Source of the DNA: JAABYT01 sp964194585
Lineage (GTDB): Bacteria; Pseudomonadota; Gammaproteobacteria; HK1
Length of the DNA: 12,769 nucleotides
Assembly (NCBI GenBank): GCA_964194585.1
Contig: CAXMNG010000275.1
Coordinates: 1-12,769, forward strand
Reading direction: 5' to 3'
The number at the start of each line of letters is the position of its first letter. The first letter of the stretch is position 1. The notes under the pieces are model-generated. The model had not been told where the DNA came from. It made no database searches and worked only from the letters and a program-made list of their open reading frames with translations. The translations under genes were made by a program, and so were the position numbers. Below, one piece after another: positions 1 through 7,257 of this stretch.

Positions 1-66
1 GGAGGACGTGGCAGCCTGACCGGTGACGGCTTGATCAACGGCGCCCGGTTCCAGGGGCGCCGTCAC
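1..66 (-). CDS. Possible 5' end of a gene following betC (cut by window edge)
   Basis: On the minus strand a GTG at 66-64 overlaps the TGA stop of the choline-sulfatase gene by four bases (GTGA) and is followed by 21 more open codons to the window edge, beginning MTAPLEPGAVDQAV. It is the only one of the three minus-strand frames without a stop between position 62 and the edge. A weak GGTGAG lies about eight bases upstream of the GTG. The peptide is too short to recognise, and an open run of this length is expected by chance in GC-rich DNA. If real it would be the second gene of a betC operon; otherwise this is plain intergenic sequence. Confidence 0.2.
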   Translation of the reverse strand, partial: MTAPLEPGAVDQAVTGQAATSS

Positions 67-1619
67 CCATCCGGCTCACCACTATCATTCGGAACCGGCG
101 GCTCGCGATACGGGATGCGGGCTCGGCGGTCGGTGTCGTACATCTCGCCGGCAACGTTGCGATTGTACTGCCGGGAAGCGTCCCGGTAGGGTTGAAAATC
201 CCAGGATCGGATCTCTCCCACCTGCAACGCATCGTGGGTGAAGTGGCGGCGCTTTTGACTGCCTATGACCGCCGCCCTCACCCCCTCGCTGTCCCAATGG
301 CCGTTCGCGCGTGCTTGAAGTTCGGATTCCACGCGCTCGTACTCCGGACTCCCGGCAAGGTTCTCGGTCTCGTGGGGATCCGCTACCACATCGAATAGCC
401 GCGCGGCATCCCCCGAACAGCTCGTGTACTTGTAGCGATCTTTTTTCAGCATCAGCATCGGCGCCGTCGTGCCTTCGGCGAGGTATTCGGCAATGGCCGT
501 GTTCCCGGCGTCTTCCGAATCGCCGGCGAGAGCCGGTAACAGGCTCCGCCCGTCCACCGGCGCCGCGAGCTCCGGTGGCGCCCCGTCGGTTGCATAGTCG
601 AGCAGGGTCGGGAGCAGATCCACGAGAGATACATTGCTGTCCACGCGTGCCGCTGGAATCCCAGGTCCGTTCAATACCATCGGCACGCGCACGGCGTGCT
701 CGAAGAAGTGCATCTTGTACCAGAGCCCGTGCTCACCGAGCATCTCGCCGTGATCGGAGGTCACGACCCACAGCGTGTTGTCGCCGAACCCCGCCTGATC
801 CACAGCCTTGCGCAAGGCAGCCAGCTGCTCATCCAGATAGCTGATCATTCCGTAGTAAGCGTGACGGGCATCGCGGACATGCTCTTCGGTAATTCGATAT
901 TCGTCCATGCGGCAGATTCTGTACAGACGCTGGCTGTGCTCGTCGTCCGAAAGCTCCGGCACACTCGGCATGTCGATTCGCGCGTGATCGTACCGATCCC
1001 AGTACGCGCGCGGAGTCATGTAGGGATCGTGGGGTTGCATGAAGGAAACGGTCAGGAAAAAGGGGCGCGAATCGTCGTCCCGCGCCATGTCGTAGATCCC
1101 GCGTACCGACTCGAAGGCAACCTGTTCATCGAAATCCAGAGCCAGCGTGCGTTCGTACACCCCCGCCTCCACCACGCTCTGCATGTTGTGATGCCAGAAA
1201 AATTGCCGCTCGGGATGCTCCCAGTCCGGCGTCCATCCAAAGTCGGCGGGATACATGTCGGTGGTCAGGCGCTCTTCGAAACCATGCAGTTGGTCGGGAC
1301 CGACGAAGTGCATCTTGCCCGCAAGACTCGTTCGGTAGCCAAGCTTGCGAAGATAGTGGGCGATGGTCGGAATGTCGGAGGGAAACTCCGCTGCGTTATC
1401 GTAGGCGCCGATGCGTGAACAGTATCGGCCGGAAAGCATGGAGAATCGCGACGGCGCGCACAGGGGCGAATTGCAATAAGCGTTGTCGAACACTGTGCCG
1501 CCCTCGGCGAGGGCCGCCATGGCCGGTGACTGCACCAGCGGGTGTCCGTAAAAGGGCAGGAACTGCGGCGCCAGCTGATCGAACATGAGCAGTAGAATAT
1601 TCGGAGGCCCGACGGGCAT
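63..1619 (-). CDS. betC: Choline-sulfatase (formylglycine-dependent sulfatase)
   Basis: Hydrolyses choline-O-sulfate to choline and sulfate, giving carbon, sulfur and a precursor of the osmoprotectant glycine betaine; probably cytoplasmic, since no signal peptide is visible. The product is 518 residues from an ATG at 1619, which has GGAGAG five bases upstream. From this start the sulfatase signature CAPSR places its cysteine at residue 54, and the metal-binding aspartate of LLLMFDQ falls at residue 14, the same numbers I recall for the Sinorhizobium meliloti enzyme. Cys54 would be oxidised to formylglycine. Other family signs are AGKMHFVGPDQLHGFEERLT (residues 100-119), the FGWTPDW segment, PHDPY (about 196-200) and SDHGEMLGE (288-296). 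The C-terminal SQKRRHF...WDFQPYRDASRQYNRN segment is typical of choline-sulfatases, not of sulfatases in general. No betA, betB or transporter lies next to it in the window. The open frame continues upstream to an ATG at 1688, but nothing supports that longer start. Confidence 0.93.
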   Translation of the reverse strand: MPVGPPNILLLMFDQLAPQFLPFYGHPLVQSPAMAALAEGGTVFDNAYCNSPLCAPSRFSMLSGRYCSRIGAYDNAAEFPSDIPTIAHYLRKLGYRTSLAGKMHFVGPDQLHGFEERLTTDMYPADFGWTPDWEHPERQFFWHHNMQSVVEAGVYERTLALDFDEQVAFESVRGIYDMARDDDSRPFFLTVSFMQPHDPYMTPRAYWDRYDHARIDMPSVPELSDDEHSQRLYRICRMDEYRITEEHVRDARHAYYGMISYLDEQLAALRKAVDQAGFGDNTLWVVTSDHGEMLGEHGLWYKMHFFEHAVRVPMVLNGPGIPAARVDSNVSLVDLLPTLLDYATDGAPPELAAPVDGRSLLPALAGDSEDAGNTAIAEYLAEGTTAPMLMLKKDRYKYTSCSGDAARLFDVVADPHETENLAGSPEYERVESELQARANGHWDSEGVRAAVIGSQKRRHFTHDALQVGEIRSWDFQPYRDASRQYNRNVAGEMYDTDRRARIPYREPPVPNDSGEPDG

Positions 1620-1813
1620 GGAGACTCTCCAGGCGACGGCCATGGTGGCCGGTGCATTGTGGCAAAAGCGCGTCGCCGTGGGAATCAATCCTGCCCGTTG
1701 AAACCCGGGCCGCGGGCAACCATATCATCGAGCGCCGAACTCGTGGCGCCCGCACCGCCGATGGATTATCGTCACCCCTGCGGGAGAGCCCGATTTATTT
1801 TGCGAGGACAACG
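1620..1813. promoter_or_regulatory. Divergent betC/htpX intergenic region
   Basis: These 194 bases separate the divergently transcribed betC and htpX and should hold both promoters. The plus-strand part carries the heat-shock-like promoter candidate listed separately, and GAGGA at 1804-1808 serves as ribosome binding site for htpX. For betC, GGAGAG just upstream of its ATG is a clear ribosome binding site, but I found no convincing -35/-10 pair on the minus strand. Short GC-rich inverted repeats occur (GCCCG/CGGGC at 1693-1710 and GCGCC/GGCGC at about 1731-1748); no known operator was recognised. Confidence 0.5.
1698..1725 (+). promoter_or_regulatory. Candidate sigma-32 (heat-shock) promoter of htpX
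   Basis: TTGAAA at 1698-1703 is followed, after 14 bases, by AACCATAT at 1718-1725. This resembles the E. coli heat-shock consensus CTTGAAA, 13-15 bases, CCCCATNT: the -35 hexamer matches fully and the -10 element differs at its first two bases. Transcription would begin near 1732, leaving a leader of about 80 bases. E. coli htpX is known to be under heat-shock (sigma-32) and CpxR control, which makes the match meaningful. Read as a housekeeping promoter it is poorer: TTGAAA with CATATC at 17 bases or TATCAT at 19. Confidence 0.4.
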
Positions 1814-2698
1814 ATGCGTATTCTGCTGTTTCCGGCTACCAACGCCGCCATTTTGGTGGTCATCAGTGTCGTATTTCAGATCTTCGGGTTCGAAGGCATT
1901 CTGCAGGAGAACGGCGTCGATCTGGACCTGAAGGCGCTGCTGCTCTTGTCCGCCATCATCGGTTTCGGCGGCTCCTTTATCTCACTGGCCATGTCCAAAT
2001 GGATGGCAAAGCGCGCCATGGGGGTGCAGATCATCGAGCAACCCGCCAACCAGTCGGAGCAATGGCTGGTGGAAACGGTGCGGCGACAGTCCCGGGAGGC
2101 TGGGATCGGCATGCCGGAAGTCGGCGTTTTCAACTCCCCGGAACCGAACGCCTTCGCTACCGGCGCGAGCAAGAACAATGCGCTGGTAGCGGTCAGCGCC
2201 GGCCTGCTGCAGCGCATGACCTCCGACGAGGTGGAGGCGGTGCTGGCCCACGAGATCAGCCACGTGAAAAATCGTGACATGGTGACCATGACCCTGCTCC
2301 AGGGGGTCGTGAACACCTTCGTCATCTTTCTCTCCCGCATCGTCGGGCACGTGGTGGACCGCGTCGTTTTCAAGACCCAGCGGGGATTCGGTCCTGCGTA
2401 CTTCATCACCTCCATCGCCGCGCAAATATTTCTGTCGATCCTCGCCTCCATGATCGTGATGTGGTTCTCACGGCGCCGGGAATTCCGCGCCGATGCCGGC
2501 GGCTCCGAGCTCGCGGGCCGGGACAAGATGATCGCGGCCCTGCGCCGTTTGCAGCAGGCAAGTGGGGAGCAGGAATCGCTGCCGGATCAGCTGGCGGCCT
2601 TCGGCATCGCCGGGGGAGTCGGCCACGGCCTCAAGCGATTATTCCTGAGCCATCCACCGCTGGCAGAGCGCATCGCGGCCCTCGAGGCGAATCGCTAA
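1814..2698 (+). CDS. htpX: Protease HtpX homologue (M48 membrane zinc metalloprotease)
   Basis: An inner-membrane zinc endopeptidase that helps clear misfolded membrane proteins, working alongside FtsH in E. coli. The 294-residue product is within one residue of the length of E. coli HtpX. The zinc site HEISH lies at residues 146-150, and the likely third ligand is Glu223 in RREFRADAGG, the usual HtpX context. Four hydrophobic segments are visible, at about 4-26, 41-59, 159-179 and 200-218. The N-terminal MRILLF and the C-terminal FLSHPPLAERIAAL are also typical. The ATG at 1814 has GAGGA at 1804-1808; the frame is open further upstream (to an ATG at 1652), but that stretch overlaps the divergent betC leader and is not HtpX-like. 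The gene stands alone, divergent from betC and convergent with the molybdopterin oxidoreductase gene. Confidence 0.95.
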   Translation: MRILLFPATNAAILVVISVVFQIFGFEGILQENGVDLDLKALLLLSAIIGFGGSFISLAMSKWMAKRAMGVQIIEQPANQSEQWLVETVRRQSREAGIGMPEVGVFNSPEPNAFATGASKNNALVAVSAGLLQRMTSDEVEAVLAHEISHVKNRDMVTMTLLQGVVNTFVIFLSRIVGHVVDRVVFKTQRGFGPAYFITSIAAQIFLSILASMIVMWFSRRREFRADAGGSELAGRDKMIAALRRLQQASGEQESLPDQLAAFGIAGGVGHGLKRLFLSHPPLAERIAALEANR

Positions 2699-2720
2699 GC
2701 CTGCTTTTTCCACCGGCATC

Positions 2721-2796
2721 CGTAGGTTGGGCTGAGCTTGCGAAGCCCAACAATGCCTTGGTGTGTTGGGCTTCGCTTTGCTCAGCCCAACCTACG
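2721..2796. repeat. Long imperfect palindrome (REP/MITE-like hairpin) between convergent genes
   Basis: The left arm 2721-2752 starts CGTAGGTTGGGCTGAGC and the right arm 2764-2796 is its reverse complement apart from a small central difference (TT in the left arm against AAA in the right). About 30 base pairs of stem enclose an 11-base loop, 2753-2763. The sequence resembles a dispersed short repeat I remember from many gammaproteobacterial genomes, but copy number cannot be judged here. It fills most of the gap between htpX and the opposing oxidoreductase gene. Its right terminus contains the TAG stop of that gene (2794-2792). It could end transcription from both sides as a strong hairpin, although no run of T follows the stem on either strand. 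Confidence 0.85.
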
Positions 2797-4813
2797 AGGC
2801 CCTTACTTCGACATGCGTGTCGTTGTAGCAGGCACCGTCGCTGATGTCGGCCTTGTCGTTGGGAACCAGAGCATTCGTGGTCTGACCGGTGCTGCTGGTT
2901 CTGAGCCACACGCCCTTGGGCGAGAACACCACGCCCGGGCGGGTGGCGTCGGTGATGTTCAGAATCAGCTGCACCTCACCCAGATCGTTCCAGACCCTGA
3001 CTGTGGCGCCGTCCGCCAGGCCGCGCACTTCGGCGTCGCCAGGGTGCATCTCCAGCTCAGGCATCCCATCGCTGTCGGACAGTCCGCCGAAGGTGGCGTT
3101 GATGCGCTTGTCCGAAGAAGGCGTGATGAGTGTCAACGGATGCGCGGACTCGACCGGGGAATAATCCGGTAATCCGCACCCGTGCGCCTCCTCCAGGGAC
3201 GCGGAGTAGAGCTCTACCTTGCCGCTGGGTGTGGCTGGGAAGACGTTCTCGAACAGCACCGGATCACCGCCGTCGAATTCCATCGGCAACGCCCGATCTG
3301 TGGGCAGCTCGCTCGGCCGCACACCCGCCAGTCTCGCATCGCTGCCGTCGATGGCCGCGTCCATGAGCTCGGCGTCGGTATCTCGGAACATCGGCTCGTC
3401 GAAGCCGAAACGCGCCGCCAGGCGCCGGAAGATCTCGGTATTCGGCAAAGAATCACCCACTGGAGGGATCACCGCCTCGGCCCGCTGCAACCACTGCTGC
3501 CCGTATGCGGGATAAATGTCCGCGTACTCGAAATGCGTGCACGCGGGCAGCACGATGTCGGCAAAGGCCATGCTGTCGGTCATGGCAACGTCACAGCCGA
3601 CAGTGAAGAGATCCTCTCTGGAAAGCGCTTCCATGACGCGATTTTGATCCGGGAGCACGGCGACCGGATTGTGGTTGTAGATGAACAGGGCCTTGATGGG
3701 CGGCGATGCGCACTCGTCAAGGATCATGTCCGGCAGATCCAGGATGTTGATAGTGCGGGTGCCCGCGGGGATCAGATCCGGGCGCTGCAGCCGTTGGCTG
3801 GTCTTCGGGAATGCGGCGCCGGCTTTGGCGATTAAGCCGCCGCCGGGGATGCCGAACTTTCCGGTCAAAGCCGGGAGGGCGAGAATTGCGCGAATGCCGG
3901 AGCCGCCGTTGCGGTTGCGCTCCAGACCGTTGCCGACGGATATCGCCGCAGGGGACAGCTCGTGATAGAGCGCTGCAAAGGCCTGGATGTCGGCCTCGGG
4001 CACACCGCAGATGACGGACGCCTTTGCCGGTGTCACCTGGCGCACCTTCTTCATGTAGACATCGAAGCCGCTTACCCATTGCTCGATGAATGCGTGATCG
4101 AAAGCGCCCAGGCGTTCGAGTGCGTTGGTCACTGCGAAGGCGAGCACCACGTCGGTGCCCGGATTGATGGCCAGATGCAGATGCGCCTGCTCGGCGACAC
4201 GGATGCGTTTCGGATCGATGACGACGAGCTTGGCGCCGCTCTCCCGCGCCGCTTTGATGATCCGTTGCAGATGCAGGTTGGACACCGTGACGTTGTTGCC
4301 CCAGACGATGATGAGCTTGGCCCGTTCGGCCTGCTCCGGAGGCATGCCCGGCACGTCGCCGTACATGCTCGAGTACGCCAGCGATCGGATGCCGCCGCAG
4401 AGCGGCATGCGGTCCAACAGGCTCGCGCCCAGCTTGTGGAAGAAGCGCAGATCCATAGAGCCGTCCGCGAGCATGCCGTGGGGACCGGCGTAGTTGAATG
4501 GCGCAACCGCTTGCGGGCCGTGGGTCGCGATGACGGCCGCGCACTTCTCGTAAATGACGTCCAGTGCGTCGTCCCAGGACAGCGGCTCGAAACGCCCCTC
4601 CCCCTTGGCACCGATCCGGCGAAGCGGCCGGGTCAACCGATTGGCGCCGTGCACGAAGTCCGGATAGGCCTTTGATACTTTGGCGCACAGGACTCCGGCG
4701 GTATAGGGATTGGCTTTCGAGCCACGCACCGCGACGACGCGATCGTCGTCGACGGTGACGGACAGGCTGCAGGTATCCGGACAGTCCAGTGGACAGACGC
4801 TTGGCAGTTTCAC
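2792..4813 (-). CDS. Molybdopterin oxidoreductase, bis-MGD/DMSO reductase superfamily, substrate unknown
   Basis: A 673-residue protein of the formate dehydrogenase/DMSO reductase superfamily, binding molybdenum or tungsten through two pterin guanine dinucleotides plus one 4Fe-4S cluster. The cluster ligands are Cys7, Cys11, Cys15 and Cys43 (CPLDCPDTC, then GVLC). WGNNVTVSN at 171-179 is the usual pterin-binding segment, and the C-terminal 120 residues form the molydop-binding barrel, including NDKADISDGACYNDTHVEV. Cys139 in PLCGG lies 32 residues before that segment, close to the spacing of the catalytic selenocysteine in E. coli formate dehydrogenase H, so it is my candidate metal ligand. 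There is no twin-arginine signal, so the enzyme is probably cytoplasmic. Translation starts at GTG (4813-4811) with GAGGAAG eight bases upstream. The gene follows the xanthine-dehydrogenase-type genes after 128 bases and may share their transcript. The stop codon lies inside the hairpin repeat. The substrate cannot be named; formate is only one possibility. Confidence 0.88.
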   Translation of the reverse strand: MKLPSVCPLDCPDTCSLSVTVDDDRVVAVRGSKANPYTAGVLCAKVSKAYPDFVHGANRLTRPLRRIGAKGEGRFEPLSWDDALDVIYEKCAAVIATHGPQAVAPFNYAGPHGMLADGSMDLRFFHKLGASLLDRMPLCGGIRSLAYSSMYGDVPGMPPEQAERAKLIIVWGNNVTVSNLHLQRIIKAARESGAKLVVIDPKRIRVAEQAHLHLAINPGTDVVLAFAVTNALERLGAFDHAFIEQWVSGFDVYMKKVRQVTPAKASVICGVPEADIQAFAALYHELSPAAISVGNGLERNRNGGSGIRAILALPALTGKFGIPGGGLIAKAGAAFPKTSQRLQRPDLIPAGTRTINILDLPDMILDECASPPIKALFIYNHNPVAVLPDQNRVMEALSREDLFTVGCDVAMTDSMAFADIVLPACTHFEYADIYPAYGQQWLQRAEAVIPPVGDSLPNTEIFRRLAARFGFDEPMFRDTDAELMDAAIDGSDARLAGVRPSELPTDRALPMEFDGGDPVLFENVFPATPSGKVELYSASLEEAHGCGLPDYSPVESAHPLTLITPSSDKRINATFGGLSDSDGMPELEMHPGDAEVRGLADGATVRVWNDLGEVQLILNITDATRPGVVFSPKGVWLRTSSTGQTTNALVPNDKADISDGACYNDTHVEVRAS

Positions 4814-4941
4814 GGGGTCAGCTTCCTCGCGCCACCAGGTGATGGCACATCCGCGTTGCGGTATCCGACGAGCGCGCAGTGTAGATCAGGATGGCTCGTA
4901 ATGTAGGTCCATTTTCCGGAACTTAATGGGTCCACCTGAGC
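4814..4941. other. Intergenic gap within the leftward gene block
   Basis: These 128 bases lie between the stop of the hydroxylase large subunit and the GTG of the molybdopterin oxidoreductase. GAGGAAG (4822-4828, read on the minus strand) is the ribosome binding site of the latter. A short imperfect inverted repeat around TTCCGGAA (about 4907-4927, arms CCATT/AATGG) could form a weak hairpin after the large-subunit gene, but it lacks a T tract. I found no convincing promoter, so whether the last gene has its own transcript is unresolved. Confidence 0.45.
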
Positions 4942-7257
4942 TCACGGGTCCTCCACCGAGGCGAGGGCCTCCACCACTTTCTCCGGCGTAATGGGGAGAT
5001 CCGTGATACGCACCCCGATGGCGTCGGCAACGGCATTGGCAATGGCAGGCGCCACCGGTGTCAGTGACGGCTCGCCGATGCCCTTGGCACCGAAGGGGCC
5101 GACGCCGCTTCGGGACTCGAGAATGATCGACTGCACCCTGGGCATGTCCATGGCCGTCGGGATCAGATACTCGCTGAAGGACGGCGTCACCAGCTTGCCC
5201 TTTTCATATATCAGCTCCTCGCTGAGGGCGTAGCCGTGCCCCTGGGAGGTGCCGCCTTCGATCTGACCTTCCACGGCGTCCGGATTGATGGCCTGCCCTA
5301 CATCGTGGGCGCCGACGCTTTTTAATACGGTAACTTCCCCGGTCTCGGTGTCCACGGCCACCTCCACCGCCTGGGCACCGTAGGCGTAGTCCGGATGCAC
5401 GCGGCCCTGACCGGTTTCCGCGTCGATCCCGTCGGTGAAGGGTGCGCGGAACATGACCAGCTCCGATCGATGGATCCCTTCGGACGCGCAGGTGGCGACC
5501 AGATCGGTCAACGTCATCTCGGTCAGCGGCTGCTCACGGACAAATACCATGGAGTTTGCCGCGTCCACTTCGTGCATCTGCACGTCGAATTCTCTGGCGG
5601 CGCGCTCCAGCAGCCGATTGCGCACGGCTTCCGCCGCCAGCCGCACGGCGTTTCCCGTCATGTAAAGCGCCCGTGTGGCGGTCGTGGTGCCGGCGAGCGG
5701 GGTGGTCGCCGAATCGCTGTTGTACACGGTAACGTCGCTCAGGTTGACACCGAGCAGCTCGGCGGCGATTTGCGCCAGCGCCGACACCTGCCCCCCGCCG
5801 ATGTCGGTCACGCCCGAGCGCACCACCACCGTGCCGTCCATCTCCACACCCACCCAGGCTTCGGAGGTGTCGTGCAGCCAGGTGATACGGCCGTAGCTCT
5901 GCTGATAAGCGGCGACGCCACGGCCGATTTTTACCGGGCCCCGATGGGGGGGGCGTTCACCCAGCGCCTGCCACGCCCGCGTCATGCACTCGTCGGACCA
6001 CACGGCGCTCTCGATGGGAACGCCGGTGGCGATTGCGTCGCCGGTACGCAGAAAGTTGCGCCGGCGTAGCTCCAGTGGATCGATGCCGAGGGCGTTCGCC
6101 GCCTCGTCCATCTGCTGCTCGTGGGCGACGCAGGCCTGTGCCGCGCCGAAACCGCGAAACGCGCTCGTGAACATGTTGTTGGTGGCCACCGCGCGGGCAT
6201 CCACGTGCAGGTTGTCCACGCGATAGGGTCCGGGAGAGGCGACTGTCGCGTAGAGCAGCACGTAAGGACTCAAGTACACATAGGCACCGGCGTCCGCGGT
6301 CATGTCCACGGTCAAGGCGGTTATCTTGCCGTCCCGCGTGAAGCCGGTCCGGTGGGTGATGGTGAAAGGATGCCGCTTACCGTGACCGAAAAAAGAATCT
6401 TCCCGTGTATAGCAGAGACGCACCGGACGGCCGGTGGCCCTGGCGAGCAACGCCAGGTAGATCTCGACGGTAATATCTTCCTTGCCGCCGAATCCGCCCC
6501 CTACCATCGACCCCAGTATGCGCACCTTGTTGTGGGGCACGCCGATGGCTTCGGCGATGAAGCGGAAGTGCTCGATCACCTGCGTCGACATGCGAATATT
6601 GACGACTTCGTTCTCGTCCACCCAGGCGAGTCCCACCTCGGGCTCGAGGAAGGCGTGCTCGATGAACTGCGTGCGATAAGTCTTCTCGATGATGGTGTCG
6701 GCGGCGGCGAATCCCGCCTCCACGTCGCCCTTGCGCACCTTGTAGGTGGAAACGACGTTATCTGTCCCCTGCACCACTGGAGCGCCGGGCGTCAGCGCCT
6801 CTTCGACACTGTAAACGCCGGGGAACGGCTCCAGATCGAACGCGATCAGCTCCAGCGCCTTGTCGGCGATTGCCGGGGTGTCCGCAGCGACCAGCGCCAA
6901 CGGCTCACCGTGATAGCGCACGCGTTCGCGCACCAGAATCTGCTGATCGGTATCCAGGCGCTTGCGCCCCGTCTGGCCGGGAATGTCCGTGGGCGCTAAG
7001 CGGTCCGGGAGCTCCGCGTGGGTCAGCACGCAGGCGACACCGGGTAGGGCACGGGCTCGCGACACATCGATGTGCGTGAGAAGCGCGCTTGCCTCGGGGC
7101 TTCGCAGCACTTTTGCGTGCAGCATGCCCGGTAAGACGTAGTCGCCGGCGTAACGGGTCTTACCGTGGACTTTTCCCGGCGCGTCGATACGCGCCAGGGG
7201 CCGGCCTACCTGACGGAATTCGATGTTGGCGCCGCCTCGCGCTTGCGCATCGCTCAT
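4942..7257 (-). CDS. Xanthine dehydrogenase-family molybdopterin-binding (large) subunit
   Basis: The catalytic subunit of a three-part molybdenum hydroxylase (XdhA/CoxL-type), which hydroxylates a carbon, often in an N-heterocycle or aldehyde, with oxygen from water. The 771-residue product has the N-terminal aldehyde oxidase/xanthine dehydrogenase a/b hammerhead domain (about 25-145), the cofactor motif GGGFGGKE at 253-260, TREDSFFGHGKRHPF at 284-298 and AFRGFGAAQ at 366-374. The base-catalyst glutamate is Glu729 in GAKGIGEP near the C-terminus. AFRGFG resembles xanthine dehydrogenases; the CO dehydrogenase active-site loop with its special cysteine (CSFR) is absent, so this is not a form I CO dehydrogenase. 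The ATG at 7257 overlaps the TGA of the 2Fe-2S gene (ATGA) and has GGAGGGGAG upstream. The open frame extends to 7608, but that part is a shadow of the 2Fe-2S gene. No XdhC-type maturation gene is in the window. The substrate is unknown. Confidence 0.93.
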   Translation of the reverse strand: MSDAQARGGANIEFRQVGRPLARIDAPGKVHGKTRYAGDYVLPGMLHAKVLRSPEASALLTHIDVSRARALPGVACVLTHAELPDRLAPTDIPGQTGRKRLDTDQQILVRERVRYHGEPLALVAADTPAIADKALELIAFDLEPFPGVYSVEEALTPGAPVVQGTDNVVSTYKVRKGDVEAGFAAADTIIEKTYRTQFIEHAFLEPEVGLAWVDENEVVNIRMSTQVIEHFRFIAEAIGVPHNKVRILGSMVGGGFGGKEDITVEIYLALLARATGRPVRLCYTREDSFFGHGKRHPFTITHRTGFTRDGKITALTVDMTADAGAYVYLSPYVLLYATVASPGPYRVDNLHVDARAVATNNMFTSAFRGFGAAQACVAHEQQMDEAANALGIDPLELRRRNFLRTGDAIATGVPIESAVWSDECMTRAWQALGERPPHRGPVKIGRGVAAYQQSYGRITWLHDTSEAWVGVEMDGTVVVRSGVTDIGGGQVSALAQIAAELLGVNLSDVTVYNSDSATTPLAGTTTATRALYMTGNAVRLAAEAVRNRLLERAAREFDVQMHEVDAANSMVFVREQPLTEMTLTDLVATCASEGIHRSELVMFRAPFTDGIDAETGQGRVHPDYAYGAQAVEVAVDTETGEVTVLKSVGAHDVGQAINPDAVEGQIEGGTSQGHGYALSEELIYEKGKLVTPSFSEYLIPTAMDMPRVQSIILESRSGVGPFGAKGIGEPSLTPVAPAIANAVADAIGVRITDLPITPEKVVEALASVEDP

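Noticed and set aside
696..1418. Plus-strand frame of 240 codons antisense to betC
   Set aside because: It is opposite the conserved sulfatase core, with no ribosome binding site or recognisable domain of its own.
1652..1813. N-terminal extension of HtpX to an ATG at 1652
   Set aside because: The added residues are not HtpX-like, would place a hydrophilic stretch before the first membrane segment, and ignore the well-placed GAGGA before the ATG at 1814.
3962..4675. Plus-strand frame of 237 codons antisense to the molybdopterin oxidoreductase (and a 323-codon minus-strand frame at 3717-4688)
   Set aside because: Both are frame shadows of a gene with clear cluster and pterin motifs; their composition is Arg/His/Gly-rich.
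4907..4927. Intrinsic terminator around TTCCGGAA after the large-subunit gene
   Set aside because: The arms are short and interrupted and no T run follows on the minus strand, so termination here is unsupported.
6121..6999. Plus-strand frame of 292 codons antisense to the hydroxylase large subunit
   Set aside because: Antisense shadow; the sense gene has the GGGFGGKE and AFRGFG motifs over the same bases.
4942..7257. Reading the hydroxylase as an aerobic CO dehydrogenase (CoxL)
   Set aside because: The CSFR active-site loop of form I CoxL is absent; AFRGFG is present instead, as in xanthine dehydrogenase-type enzymes.
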